NCBI RefSeq assembly: GCF_000195635.1
Contig: NZ_GL882691.1
Location: 35,760 to 99,759, forward strand
Direction: 5' to 3'
Length of the DNA: 64,000 nucleotides
Origin: Bacteroides fluxus YIT 12057
GTDB taxonomy: Bacteria; Bacteroidota; Bacteroidia; Bacteroidales; Bacteroidaceae
Shown here: positions 16,334 to 25,308 of the stretch, piece by piece
How the letters are laid out: the number at the start of each line of letters is the position of its first letter
Numbering within the stretch: position 1 is the first letter of the stretch
Made by a program: the position numbers and the translations under genes
Notes under the pieces: model-generated
Told to the model about the DNA's origin: nothing
Databases searched by the model: none
The model's input: only the letters and a program-made list of their open reading frames with translations

Positions 16334-16863
16334 TAAGACGCATCCTGACATACTACGCCGAGCGGCTGGACGAATATCTCTCCCGGCTGCACCACCAGCC
16401 CGAAGGCTTGGCGGAAGTCGGATTCATCGGCAACAGTGCGGACGAAAGACTCTGCAAACTGATTGTCTCGCTGGTCAACATCGAACGCGAAACATCGGGA
16501 GGCATCTCATCCGGCATCAGCCGGAGCGGTACGGGCTATGTGCAGACTTATCCGCCGCTGCTGAGCCTTGACCTGATGCTTGCAGCCGTTTATGATGACA
16601 GGCAGTACGCCCAATCGCTGTCCGTACTGAATGAAACACTGCTTTTTGCCCAGTCACATCCCTTCTTCGAGCTGGACGGACAGCGATATACAGTGGAACT
16701 CGTAATGCTGTCAGCCCAAGATACCAACAACATTTGGACCACACTGAGCGGACAATATTATCCATCGGTGATGTGCAAATTGCGCCGGCTTGTAGTGGAT
16801 GCAAATGAAGCCTCCGGCAGTGGAGGCATTGCCCGGGAACCGTCAGTCAATATATTAAAATAG
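16330..16863 (+). CDS. DUF4255 (Pvc16-type) contractile injection system protein
   Basis: A 177-residue protein of the DUF4255/Pvc16 N-terminal family, a structural or assembly component of extracellular and type-VI-like contractile injection systems. Recognisable: MIRRILTYYAERLDEYL, VGFIGNSADERLCKLIVSLVNIERETS, PPLLSLDLMLAAVYDDRQYAQSLSVLNETL and WTTLSGQYYPSVMCKLRRLVVDAN. Intact in itself, but sheath, tube, baseplate and spike genes that should follow are gone. Probably non-functional leftover. Confidence 0.75.
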   Translation: MIRRILTYYAERLDEYLSRLHHQPEGLAEVGFIGNSADERLCKLIVSLVNIERETSGGISSGISRSGTGYVQTYPPLLSLDLMLAAVYDDRQYAQSLSVLNETLLFAQSHPFFELDGQRYTVELVMLSAQDTNNIWTTLSGQYYPSVMCKLRRLVVDANEASGSGGIAREPSVNILK

Positions 16864-16877
16864 AAAGGAGAAAACAG

Positions 16878-17756
16878 ATGAGTCGATATATACCTATAGC
16901 CATCATACGCATCGAACACACTTACTACGATTCGTTTATGAACCGCAATGTGATTCTGGAGCCGACATCCGATACCCGAAAGCTGATGAGACAACGGGGA
17001 GTGATGTTCGTGCCCACCGGCACGAACGAATGGCAATGGGCGATGCCCGATGATGCGCCGGGCTTTATGGATGATGATGTGCTGGAGGTATCCATGAGAG
17101 TGAAAGATCCCTATTTCCTGCAACAGATAGAGAGCAAGGGGTATGAGCCGGGAAGCCTTTACCTTTTCAGCATAGAAAACGGTGTGGTGGAAGTGAATGC
17201 CGATTATGTCTGGAAAAAGGAAACGAAGGAACAAAGACTGAAAAACGAGTTCTGCCACATGAAACTGGAACCGGTAAAGTCGGCACCGGAGAGACTGCAA
17301 AGACTCCATACGAAGATGGAACAACTGGAAAAGGAAGGCGACGGGAAAGAAACCGGGAAGCGGTTGGAAGCCGTAAAGCAAGAAATCAAGGAGCTGCAGG
17401 AAATCTGTTGCCCGAAGTTCACCCTCCGGTTTTCTTCACCTGCATATTATTGGGAATATCTGTGCATATTTAAGGATGAAAATGACATGCGCGGAGAAAA
17501 ACTCAGCCTGCGAACCAGCGGTGACAAAGTGGCTTTCGGGCTGCCGGAAAAGTACGAGAAAAAAGAACTGGGTACCAATGTCTGGAGAATTGTTTCTACA
17601 GAGCGGATCATGCTGAAAAAGCAGTACCAAGTTCCAATCCTGCTTTACATCGGTACGCGGGTAGAAAGCCGGTTCATCTCACCCCCGCAACCGGGAAAGT
17701 TCCTGTCGGACTCTCCGCATACATTGAGAGAGATATGCTATATTAACGGACAATAA
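16878..17756 (+). CDS. contractile-injection-locus protein, unknown role
   Basis: A 292-residue soluble protein starting 14 bases after the DUF4255 gene. It opens with YIPIAIIRIEHTYYDS and has a charged helical middle (about 125-178) and a beta-rich end. I do not recognise a named domain. Position behind DUF4255 suggests a part of the same injection-system locus. It appears full length (natural start and stop). Immediately after its stop the locus is truncated. Confidence 0.5.
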   Translation: MSRYIPIAIIRIEHTYYDSFMNRNVILEPTSDTRKLMRQRGVMFVPTGTNEWQWAMPDDAPGFMDDDVLEVSMRVKDPYFLQQIESKGYEPGSLYLFSIENGVVEVNADYVWKKETKEQRLKNEFCHMKLEPVKSAPERLQRLHTKMEQLEKEGDGKETGKRLEAVKQEIKELQEICCPKFTLRFSSPAYYWEYLCIFKDENDMRGEKLSLRTSGDKVAFGLPEKYEKKELGTNVWRIVSTERIMLKKQYQVPILLYIGTRVESRFISPPQPGKFLSDSPHTLREICYINGQ

Positions 17757-17812
17757 TTGAGATTTTGACAACAATAAGTCCGGGAGTGCCCACGGTGCAG
17801 ATTGGAGGGTAG
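17757..17812 (+). pseudogene. C-terminal remnant of a PAAR-like spike-tip gene
   Basis: Only the last ~17 codons before a stop at 17810-17812 are readable, ending TTISPGVPTVQIGG. PAAR-repeat proteins commonly end with this kind of GxPTVxIGG strand. With DUF4255 upstream this looks like the far end of an injection-system operon joined by a deletion. Short match, so tentative. Confidence 0.35.
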
Positions 17813-17850
17813 GAATTTGATAACAAAAATAATATAAAAAAGACAAGGAT

Positions 17851-18363
17851 ATGAACAAGATTGTATCAAATATGATTTTTGGGGCGGCACTTGGTGCTTA
17901 CCTCCTGTACGCAGGACGATGAACCGGGTGGCGACATCCTGCCTGAAGGCAAGTACCCCTTGCAGATAAGCGGCATCACTCTCGGCGCGGAAGTGAGCGA
18001 ACAGCTGTGGAGTGCCGATGCCCCGCAGACACGAGTGTCGGAAAGCAAGGATCGGAACAGCAGCGTATGGCAGGATGGTGACCGGATACGTGTCGGCATC
18101 AAGGGGTATGCGGATAATGACAGCCGGATATATGAAATTCAGGTTTCGGACAATAAGGAGATAACCGTATCCCCATCCACCGATGGTCCCATCTATTGGA
18201 AAGATAAACAGACAAGCAAGGTGCGTGCCCGGTATCCTGCCGATGGTAATGTGGATTTGAGCAAACAAACCAAAAGTAATGGCCTTGCCTACGCCCTCTA
18301 TGCCGAAACTGAAAACGACGTGGATTACAACATGACTGACATTAACCTTCCTTTCAAGTGTTG
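17851..18363 (+). pseudogene. Mfa-like fimbrillin, frameshifted and truncated
   Basis: An ATG at 17851 starts a signal peptide (MNKIVSNMIFGAALG). A frameshift near 17885-17895 joins it to LTSCTQDDEPGGD, a lipobox followed by a fimbrillin-type N-terminal domain (TRVSESKDRNSSVWQDGDRI, YKxx-like strands, ARYPADGNVDL). The domain stops at about residue 160 (INLPFKC), where the next beta strand (usually FxHxLAKVRV) should follow. These proteins form fimbriae or surface adhesins after lipoprotein processing. Frameshift plus truncation make it non-functional. Confidence 0.7.
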
Positions 18364-18558
18364 ATTGGGAATCTGGAACGTGCCCTCACAATCATATTTG
18401 TAATAATAGGCCAATACGAAGCGGTCGGTTTTATTATAGCGGCAAAGTCCATACTAAGATTCAAAGACACGGACACCGCAAAAACGGAGTATGTCCTTGC
18501 CGGGACATTCCTAAGTTTCGGCATAGCACTTCTCTGCGGACTGTTGGCGGCAAAATGA
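18355..18558 (+). pseudogene. C-terminal fragment of a DUF3307 membrane protein
   Basis: About 66 codons ending at a natural stop: LERALTIIFVIIGQYEAVGF, AAKSILRF and EYVLAGTFLSFGIALLCGLL form the conserved C-terminal two membrane segments of DUF3307 proteins. The N-terminal half is missing. The junction with the fimbrillin fragment falls within a few bases of 18355, marking a deletion point. Confidence 0.65.
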
Positions 18559-18559
18559 A

Positions 18560-18904
18560 ATGGAAAACCTTAAAGAAAAATACGACACGCTTGTCAAGAA
18601 GTATGATACCTTGCTTGCCGAAAACGAAGAGTTGAAATCAATTCTTCTGCAACATGGTATTGCATATTCCGACAAGAAGATTTCAGATGAGACGTCTGTG
18701 TTCTCTTCCGTCATGTTCCCTCCTGTCAATTTCTCTCTACATGATAAAATTGAGTTGTTCCGTAATTTCTTTAGAGGGCGTGAGGATGCCTTTGCCCGAA
18801 GATGGTTCAGCAAGACAACCGAAAAGGGCGGTTATCAGCCGGTCTGTATCAACGAATGGCGCAGGGGTGTTTGTGACAAGAAAAAATACATATCCCTCCC
18901 ATAG
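18560..18904 (+). pseudogene. truncated TOTE conflict-system primase N-terminus
   Basis: 114 codons. A coiled-coil start (LKEKYDTLVKKYDTLLAENEELKSIL) is followed by DKIELFRNFFRGREDAFARRWFSK and GYQPVCINEWRRGVCDKKKY. This is the opening of the archaeo-eukaryotic-primase-like domain of TOTE conflict-system proteins. Full proteins run to several hundred residues with primase, helicase and nuclease parts; this one stops just where the zinc-binding cysteines should follow. Read as a remnant of a defence/conflict gene. Confidence 0.7.
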
Positions 18905-18913
18905 AATATCAGG

Positions 18914-18967
18914 ACAGCATACGGACCGGTAGCAATCTACTGGCTGTATGCTGTTTTCTTTTTTTTA
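18914..18967 (+). terminator. intrinsic terminator
   Basis: acagcatac (18914-18922) pairs with gtatgctgt (18946-18954), followed by a long T-rich run. It ends the fragment zone. Confidence 0.7.
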
Positions 18968-19292
18968 TTGTACCGACTTTTCCGTATTCTCGGTCGCTCC
19001 TGGTTCACTCTTTGCACTCCTTTCTTTCAAAGTTTTTAATTCATCACAAAGTTAAATTTATTTTCGGCTACAAATCTAAGGTCAGTCGCTTGTTTTCGCT
19101 GCCATCGGCCTCCATTGTACAGACGTGAAAAGGAAAAGGTTTTCGGGCTGAAATCGCAGAGTTGCGGCAGAGGGAATTTGTCCCCAGTCGCATGGCTCTG
19201 CGTTTCATGTTTATATTTGTTGCTCTAAAATTTCTACAAAAGAAACTAAAATAAAAGCAAACCGTTATCCAACCAACTCAATTTCTATTTTC
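18968..19292. other. intergenic, nothing recognised
   Basis: About 325 bases with no readable gene, RNA or clear repeat. It separates the fragment zone from ravA and may hold further decayed sequence. Confidence 0.5.
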
Positions 19293-19300
19293 TATCTTTG
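19293..19300 (+). promoter_or_regulatory. ravA promoter -7 element
   Basis: TATCTTTG fits TAnnTTTG. A TTG at 19298 that would extend the ravA frame lies within this box, so translation must start later, at the GTG at 19328. Confidence 0.7.
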
Positions 19301-19327
19301 CACTTTCTCAATAAATACAATCTAACA

Positions 19328-20893
19328 GTGAATACTAAAGGAACTGAAATCACGCAGCGTATCCGGCTGCTGTTATCCGAAATGAATCGTGGAGTCTATG
19401 AGAAAGAGACCGAGATAAGTTTGTCCTTACTGGCCGCTCTGGCAGGCGAGAGCATCCTGCTCCTGGGTCCTCCGGGAGTAGCTAAATCCATGGTGGCACG
19501 TCGGTTGAAAGAAGCTTTTGTCAATGCTGAGGCTTTTGAATATCTGATGTCCCGCTTTTCTACTCCCGATGAAATATTTGGTCCGGTAAGTATCAGCCGC
19601 CTTAAAGAGTCCGATAAATACGAACGGGTGACGGAGGGATACTTGCCCACGGCAGATGTCGTTTTTCTGGATGAAATATGGAAAGCAGGACCGGCTATAC
19701 AGAATACGTTACTGACGGTGATCAATGAGAAACTTTTCCGCAATGGGGATAAAGAATTGAAACTGCCTTTGAAACTGTTGGTGGCGGCAAGTAATGAACT
19801 GCCTGCCCAGGGAGAAGGCTTGGAGGCTTTGTGGGACCGTTTCCTGATTCGTGTCATCTGTACGTGTGTCAAGGAAGAAGAAGAGTTTTATAAGATGCTT
19901 TTGGATGATGACAATGAACGGGAAAGAAGAAGTCTTGAAGGGCAGATTTCTGACGAGGAATATGCCGGATGGCAAAAAGAAATAGGCAAAGTCACGGTAT
20001 CACCGGAAGTCTTGCCGTGCATCACGGCCATCCGTAAAGCCTTGACGAGTGTGGAGATGCAAGACACCGAAATACGTAGGAACATATATGTCAGTGACCG
20101 ACGATGGAAGAATATTGTCCGGCTGTTGAAAGCTTCCGCTTTTATACATGGGCGTAAGGAAGTGTGTATCATAGATTTGCTTCCTATCTACCATTGTTTG
20201 TGGAGCGAGCCGGATGAATGTGCCGAAGTCCGTCAGATTGTTATCCGGGCCTTGTTCGTTCTTTATGTAAAAGAAATAGCTTCCATAACTACCTCTTTGA
20301 AATCCGATTTGAAGGTCAGCCGGGTACGGGAGGCGTTGGACAAGGCGCGATTGAACGGAGACCGCCGTGACGATGACCTTCTGATAACGGATCATTTTTA
20401 TTATCAGGTGGAGAATCATGGTACAGGCAACACCTACATCTTCATTGTAGATTATAAGAATATGAAAGAATACCATCCCAAAGATACGCCTACCATAGGC
20501 GTGATGTACCTTGACCCCTTGAATCCGAAGCGGACGATTATCCGTGCCTTCTCCGACACCGGCCGGATGAAAGAGCAGAAAATGGAACGTGTCACGCTTT
20601 ACCGGGACGACAGGCATCTTTATATAAACGGAGTACGTTTTCCGATGAGACGTCTGAAGAGGGGAGAGGAACAACAGCTATGCTTTGGAAATCTTTCTGT
20701 TACAGACAGGGACTATGAAACGGAATTGGAAACAGTTTCTGCCCGGATAGACAAGCTGGTGAAGGATCTGTCAGACAATATCTTTGTTTCTGAGGATGAC
20801 AAGAAAAGTGTGAGTGAATATGCTGCTACCCTCCGCAAGGAGATAGCCTGGGCACGTGTTGATGTACGAAAGTTAAGATATGGCGATGAGTAG
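19328..20893 (+). CDS. ravA: MoxR-type AAA+ ATPase RavA
   Basis: A 521-residue MoxR-family AAA+ ATPase, RavA branch, which pairs with a VWA protein and acts as a chaperone on protein complexes. Walker A GPPGVAKSM at 47-55, the region SRFSTPDEIFGPVSIS, Walker B DVVFLDEIWKAGPAIQNTLL and sensor AASNELPAQGEGLEALWDRFL are intact. The C-terminal part has helical and small beta regions like RavA's LARA insert. GTG start chosen because the -7 box sits 28 bases upstream. The stop overlaps the start of viaA by 14 bases. Confidence 0.85.
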   Translation: MNTKGTEITQRIRLLLSEMNRGVYEKETEISLSLLAALAGESILLLGPPGVAKSMVARRLKEAFVNAEAFEYLMSRFSTPDEIFGPVSISRLKESDKYERVTEGYLPTADVVFLDEIWKAGPAIQNTLLTVINEKLFRNGDKELKLPLKLLVAASNELPAQGEGLEALWDRFLIRVICTCVKEEEEFYKMLLDDDNERERRSLEGQISDEEYAGWQKEIGKVTVSPEVLPCITAIRKALTSVEMQDTEIRRNIYVSDRRWKNIVRLLKASAFIHGRKEVCIIDLLPIYHCLWSEPDECAEVRQIVIRALFVLYVKEIASITTSLKSDLKVSRVREALDKARLNGDRRDDDLLITDHFYYQVENHGTGNTYIFIVDYKNMKEYHPKDTPTIGVMYLDPLNPKRTIIRAFSDTGRMKEQKMERVTLYRDDRHLYINGVRFPMRRLKRGEEQQLCFGNLSVTDRDYETELETVSARIDKLVKDLSDNIFVSEDDKKSVSEYAATLRKEIAWARVDVRKLRYGDE

Positions 20894-22331
20894 CGGCAGG
20901 TATGATTCGGGATTCTACGTGCAGGTGTTGGACAGGTATGTCGAAACCGGCGAATGTGCGGAAACGGATAGTGAACCGTTGTATGCCTATCTGCTTTCCG
21001 TGATGAACGAACCGATGGTCAGGCTCCAGGTATTGAATGATGAAATCTGTGCCCGGATCTTTTATGATACCATGGTCCAGTTTATTCAGTTGAATTTGGA
21101 AAAGGAAAAATATAATCTGCAGAAAAGCCAGTCGGAACGGAATGAGATGAGACTGGTGTTGGAATGGTCGGTACAGAAGCGTAAAGATGGTTGGCAGGCT
21201 TTGTTGCAGAAGATTGCCGACAAATATGCAGGTTATGGCTTTGAACAGCGTTTTTACCGGGGGCAGTTTGGCTGTGAAGGGAAGTATGCCGACGACGATG
21301 TCTGGGAAAAGATGGTGGATGATTGGGAAGAGGCTTTCCGCAGAAAACAGGAAGAGCAGAAAGAGAATGAAATAGAGTTGCGTAAAGATGCTTTGGAACG
21401 CAGACTTCAGGCTAATCTGAAAGAAATTCCGGAGTACCTCCGGCGGAATCATATAGAGAAGGATGAATTCATGCAGGCATGGGGGATGATGAGCGGGATG
21501 TGGAATACGATAGACTTTGAACGGATACGCAAGATTGTCCGTATCCAGAGAAATTATCCGGAGATTGTGAAAGTGGCGCATAAGATGGGGCGCATTGCCG
21601 ATGACGAGGGAAAAGACCGGATACATGTCAAGGAGGGGGATACTTATCAATTGGAACATTCGTCCAGATGTGATATAATGGGGATTACCGTAGGAAATGA
21701 TTTGAATGCATTGCTGCCTATGGAACTGGCGCACTGTGCCGATGATGATCTGGAAGATTTGTTTGTCTATAAGTATCTGACCCGTAAGCTTCAGACTTTC
21801 CGTTACAAATCAGAGATCATGCACCCTGCCCGGTGTCTGGAAACCAAGCTTGCCCGGCGCAAAGGGCCGATGATTGTCTGTCTGGACACCTCCGGCAGCA
21901 TGGCGGGAAAGCCGGAAAAGATAGCGCATTCCTTATTGATAAAACTCTTGGAGATTGCCGACAGGCAGCAGCGCAACTGTTTCCTCATAGCCTTTTCCGT
22001 CTCTGTCAATCCCATTGATATCAGAAAGGACCGCGCACGTTTGCTCGAGTTTTTTTCAAAGACGGCTTGCGGGGATACGGATGCTACCTGTATGCTGAAA
22101 ACAACTCTCCGGCTGCTCCGGTCTTCCAAAGACTATATGAATGCCGATGTCCTGTGGATTAGTGACTTTAAGATACCGTTACTGTCTCCGGCCTTAACAG
22201 GTAAGATACAGGAATACCGGGAGGCAGATACACATTTCTACGGCTTGCAACTGGGCATGGCTGAGAATGAATGGGCACCTTTCTTCGACCGTGTCTATAG
22301 GGTCGATTACACTCCCTCCCGGCATTATTGA
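20880..22331 (+). CDS. viaA: VWA-domain protein ViaA
   Basis: A 483-residue partner of RavA. The N-terminal two thirds is helical and charged; the C-terminal von Willebrand A domain begins near 330 with the metal site DTSGS (336-340), then DATCMLKTTLRLL and VLWISDFKIP. Overlap of 14 bases with ravA indicates translational coupling. It converges on the aldo/keto reductase gene with a 7-base gap and no visible terminator. Confidence 0.85.
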   Translation: MAMSSGRYDSGFYVQVLDRYVETGECAETDSEPLYAYLLSVMNEPMVRLQVLNDEICARIFYDTMVQFIQLNLEKEKYNLQKSQSERNEMRLVLEWSVQKRKDGWQALLQKIADKYAGYGFEQRFYRGQFGCEGKYADDDVWEKMVDDWEEAFRRKQEEQKENEIELRKDALERRLQANLKEIPEYLRRNHIEKDEFMQAWGMMSGMWNTIDFERIRKIVRIQRNYPEIVKVAHKMGRIADDEGKDRIHVKEGDTYQLEHSSRCDIMGITVGNDLNALLPMELAHCADDDLEDLFVYKYLTRKLQTFRYKSEIMHPARCLETKLARRKGPMIVCLDTSGSMAGKPEKIAHSLLIKLLEIADRQQRNCFLIAFSVSVNPIDIRKDRARLLEFFSKTACGDTDATCMLKTTLRLLRSSKDYMNADVLWISDFKIPLLSPALTGKIQEYREADTHFYGLQLGMAENEWAPFFDRVYRVDYTPSRHY

Positions 22332-22338
22332 TGTTTCT

Positions 22339-23742
22339 TTAGAGTCGCTCTTGTTTCAAGTCTTCTACAAACCGGTCTATTTCCTGTAACTTTTTAGGAA
22401 TATCTATACCTTGCGGGCAGTGTGGAGTGCATTGGTTGCACCCTGTGCAATGGCTTGCCTGGCGTAGCCGGGGTACACTGCGGTCATAGCCGATGAGGAA
22501 TGCACGCCGTGCTTCCCGGTAGTTTTCGTCCTGGCTGCTTTGGGGGACATTGCCTTCGTTGATGCAACGGTTGTAGTGCAGCAGAATGGCGGGAATATCC
22601 AGCCCATAAGGACAAGGCATACAATATTTGCAGTCGTTACACGGAACAGTGGGGTATCTGAGCATCTTTTGTGCGGTATCTTCCAGTAAGGCAAGTTCTT
22701 CTTCCGTACAGGGTTCGAGCGGAGAAAAAGTGCGGAGATTATCTTGCAGATGCTCCATGTACGTCATTCCGCTCAGTACTGTCAGTACATTGGGGAATGT
22801 CCCGGCAAAGCGGAAAGCCCAGGACGCCACACTGTCTTGCGGACGGCGCTGCTTCAGGCGCGCCATCAGATGGTCATTCAGTTTGGAGAGCCGTCCGCCA
22901 AGCAACGGCTCCATGATGACGGCGGGGATGCCGCGTTTTACCAGTTCGCCGTACAGGTATTCGGCATCCGTGTTGCGGGTATTTACTTCCTTGGCATGCT
23001 TCCAATCCACGTAATTGAGTTGGATTTGCACAAAATCCCATTTCAGTTCGTCGTGCCGGGAGAGTAGGTAATCAAAAACTTCGATGTCACCGTGGTATGA
23101 GAAACCAAGGTTGCGGATGCGCCCGGCTTCGCGTTCTTTCAGAAGAAAATCCAGCATGCCGTTGTCCAGATAGCGGCTGTGGAGGGCTTCCATGCCGCCC
23201 ATGCCGATACCGTGCAGTAGCAGGTAGTCCAGGTAATCTACCTGTAGGTCACGGAAAGAACGGTGATACATGGCAAGCGATTCTTCCTGGCTATGGGTAC
23301 TGGGGCTGAAATTGGACAATTTGGTTGCCAGAAAGAATTTTTCACGCGGGTGGCGTTTCAGTGCAATTCCTGTGGCACGTTCCGACAGACCTTGTACGTA
23401 TGCCGGGGAAGTATCAAAATAGTTCACTCCGTGTGCAATGGCATAGTCTATCAGTTCGTTTACTGCTTCTTGGTCTATCTCGTCTCCGCTACCGTCGGAT
23501 TTGGTGCGGGTGGGCCAGCGCATACATCCGTATCCCAGCAGGGAGACTTTGTCACCCGTCGTAGGATTGGTGCGATATACCATCTTGTCAGTAGGTATTT
23601 CACCGAGTGCAGCCGCTTCACTGCCGGAGTTCGGTTTCCTGCTGGAACAGCCATATAATGCAGCGGCAGAAGCAAACGTACCGGCACCGGCAATTTTTAA
23701 GAAATCCCGGCGGTTTATCTTATCCTTATGATTCTTTTCCAT
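22339..23742 (-). CDS. Tat-exported aldo/keto reductase with 4Fe-4S domain
   Basis: A 467-residue protein. A twin-arginine signal (INRRDFLKIAGAG, about 9-21, then a lipobox-like YGCS) precedes an aldo/keto reductase barrel (GYGCMRWPTR, FDTSPAY, ATKLSNF, LLHGIG). A C-terminal ferredoxin region has Cys motifs CNDCKYCMPCP and CTGCNQCTPHCP for two 4Fe-4S clusters. Oxidises or reduces an unknown substrate with electrons from the adjoining Fe-S genes. Start at 23742 taken because the longer frame runs into the upstream gene and lacks a proper signal peptide. Confidence 0.83.
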   Translation of the reverse strand: MEKNHKDKINRRDFLKIAGAGTFASAAALYGCSSRKPNSGSEAAALGEIPTDKMVYRTNPTTGDKVSLLGYGCMRWPTRTKSDGSGDEIDQEAVNELIDYAIAHGVNYFDTSPAYVQGLSERATGIALKRHPREKFFLATKLSNFSPSTHSQEESLAMYHRSFRDLQVDYLDYLLLHGIGMGGMEALHSRYLDNGMLDFLLKEREAGRIRNLGFSYHGDIEVFDYLLSRHDELKWDFVQIQLNYVDWKHAKEVNTRNTDAEYLYGELVKRGIPAVIMEPLLGGRLSKLNDHLMARLKQRRPQDSVASWAFRFAGTFPNVLTVLSGMTYMEHLQDNLRTFSPLEPCTEEELALLEDTAQKMLRYPTVPCNDCKYCMPCPYGLDIPAILLHYNRCINEGNVPQSSQDENYREARRAFLIGYDRSVPRLRQASHCTGCNQCTPHCPQGIDIPKKLQEIDRFVEDLKQERL

Positions 23743-23782
23743 GGTTATCTTATCTACTTTTATGATGCTGTTTTGGGATATG

Positions 23783-25282
23783 TCATACTGTCCTGTGCAT
23801 CTTGTGTCCTTCCACATAAATTGCACTGAATGGTCTTGACGGGCAAAGATTTTCGCATGCTCCGCAACCTATGCAGCGTTCGGTATTCACTACGGGAATT
23901 TTGATGGACTGCTCGTTCTTTGGATTGGAAGGTACCATTTGTATGGCACCGGCGGGACAATGCCGTGCGCAGTTTCCGCAATCCACATGATCGGTCACAC
24001 AGATGCAGTTCTCTTTAATCCAGACCGCATGCCCTATCTGGATAGCCGATTTGTCTGCTTTCGTGATAGGATGTATGGCGCCTGCCGGACAAACTTCTGA
24101 ACATTTGGTACATTCGGGGCGGCAATATCCACGTTCATAGGACATTTCAGGTTGCATGAGTTTCATCAGATTCCCCGAAGGGCGAAGCACTTGGTTGGGG
24201 CATACCGATACACAAAGCTGGCATGCCGTACAGTGCTGTGCGAAATTGCGTGCACTTAATGAGCCCGGAGGAGTGATCTGTACGGCACGTTCGGGAATTT
24301 TTTTTTCCTCGATAACGGCGAGTCCTCCGTCCACCTTCTTTTCCTGTGCCTTTACGGCTGCCGTGGCTGCCAGCAGGGCTGTGGTGGAAAGGAAAGCGCG
24401 GCGGGTATCATTGATTTGCTCTGCAGTGACGGATGTACCTTTTGCAGTAGTTGGTTCCGGATTCGGTCTGCGCCGTGTATAAGTGATGGCACCCTGTCTG
24501 CATTTATTAATACAATCCATGCAGGCCACGCAACGGCTATAGTCTATTTCGTGTGCTTTGGAGTCGATGCATGAAGCTTTGCAGTTGCGGGCACAAAGTC
24601 CGCAACCGTTGCACTTCGCAGTGTCTATCACTGGTTTGAAGAGGGAATATTTGGACAGAAAACCAAGGACGGTACCCACCGGACAGATGGTGTTACAATA
24701 GGTACGTCCTCCACGTGCGGCAAGTATTATGAGGATAACAGCTGTCATCCCGGCAATGGCGAGAGTAGGAAGACTCTTTATCCATATCTCTGTTTCATAG
24801 AATGCATAACTGCCGGCGCGTTCCGCCAGATAGGCCAGACCATTGTTTGCCCATTGGTAAACCGGTGCGAAAAATCCTGAAGCTATACGTCCATATGCGC
24901 TGTAAGGCGCCAGCAAGGCAACAAAAGAACCTAATCCGCCGATGATGGCAAGCAGGAATATGCCAAGCATACAGTAACGCAACCATGTCAGTGCAGGTGA
25001 GTAGCGGAAACGGTTCTTCTTCCGTTTCCCCGACAGCCAGGAAATAATGTCTTGAAATACACCGAGCGGGCAAATTACGGAACAATAGACGCGTCCGCAT
25101 ACCAGGGTCAAGATTACCAGCAAGAGGATGATACCTATATTTAGTCCCAGCACAGCCGGCAGGAATTGTATCTTTGCCATCCAGCCGAACCAAGTATGCA
25201 ATGCTCCCGTAAAATCCAAGAACAGCAACGTGATGAGTACAAAGAAAACGATGGCCAATGTCAGTCTGATAGTACGTAGCAT
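23783..25282 (-). CDS. NapH/NapG-like membrane iron-sulfur protein (fusion)
   Basis: A 499-residue protein with three parts. Residues 1-200 are a four-helix membrane quinol-binding type domain with CGRVYCSVICPLG and GRTYCNTICPVG motifs, like NapH. Then come ferredoxin motifs CNGCGLCARNC and CVACMDCINKC. After an internal twin-arginine-like stretch (NDTRRAFLSTTALLAA, about 290-305) there is a second ferredoxin block resembling NapG with at least four CxxCxxC clusters. Looks like a natural NapH-NapG fusion moving electrons from quinol to the neighbouring reductase. Operon with both flanking genes. Confidence 0.78.
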   Translation of the reverse strand: MLRTIRLTLAIVFFVLITLLFLDFTGALHTWFGWMAKIQFLPAVLGLNIGIILLLVILTLVCGRVYCSVICPLGVFQDIISWLSGKRKKNRFRYSPALTWLRYCMLGIFLLAIIGGLGSFVALLAPYSAYGRIASGFFAPVYQWANNGLAYLAERAGSYAFYETEIWIKSLPTLAIAGMTAVILIILAARGGRTYCNTICPVGTVLGFLSKYSLFKPVIDTAKCNGCGLCARNCKASCIDSKAHEIDYSRCVACMDCINKCRQGAITYTRRRPNPEPTTAKGTSVTAEQINDTRRAFLSTTALLAATAAVKAQEKKVDGGLAVIEEKKIPERAVQITPPGSLSARNFAQHCTACQLCVSVCPNQVLRPSGNLMKLMQPEMSYERGYCRPECTKCSEVCPAGAIHPITKADKSAIQIGHAVWIKENCICVTDHVDCGNCARHCPAGAIQMVPSNPKNEQSIKIPVVNTERCIGCGACENLCPSRPFSAIYVEGHKMHRTV

Positions 25283-25308
25283 AATAAGTACAGTTTGAGT
25301 TTTATGTC

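Noticed and set aside
19298..19327. Upstream TTG start for ravA
   Set aside because: It overlaps the -7 box at 19293-19300; the GTG at 19328 is downstream of it.
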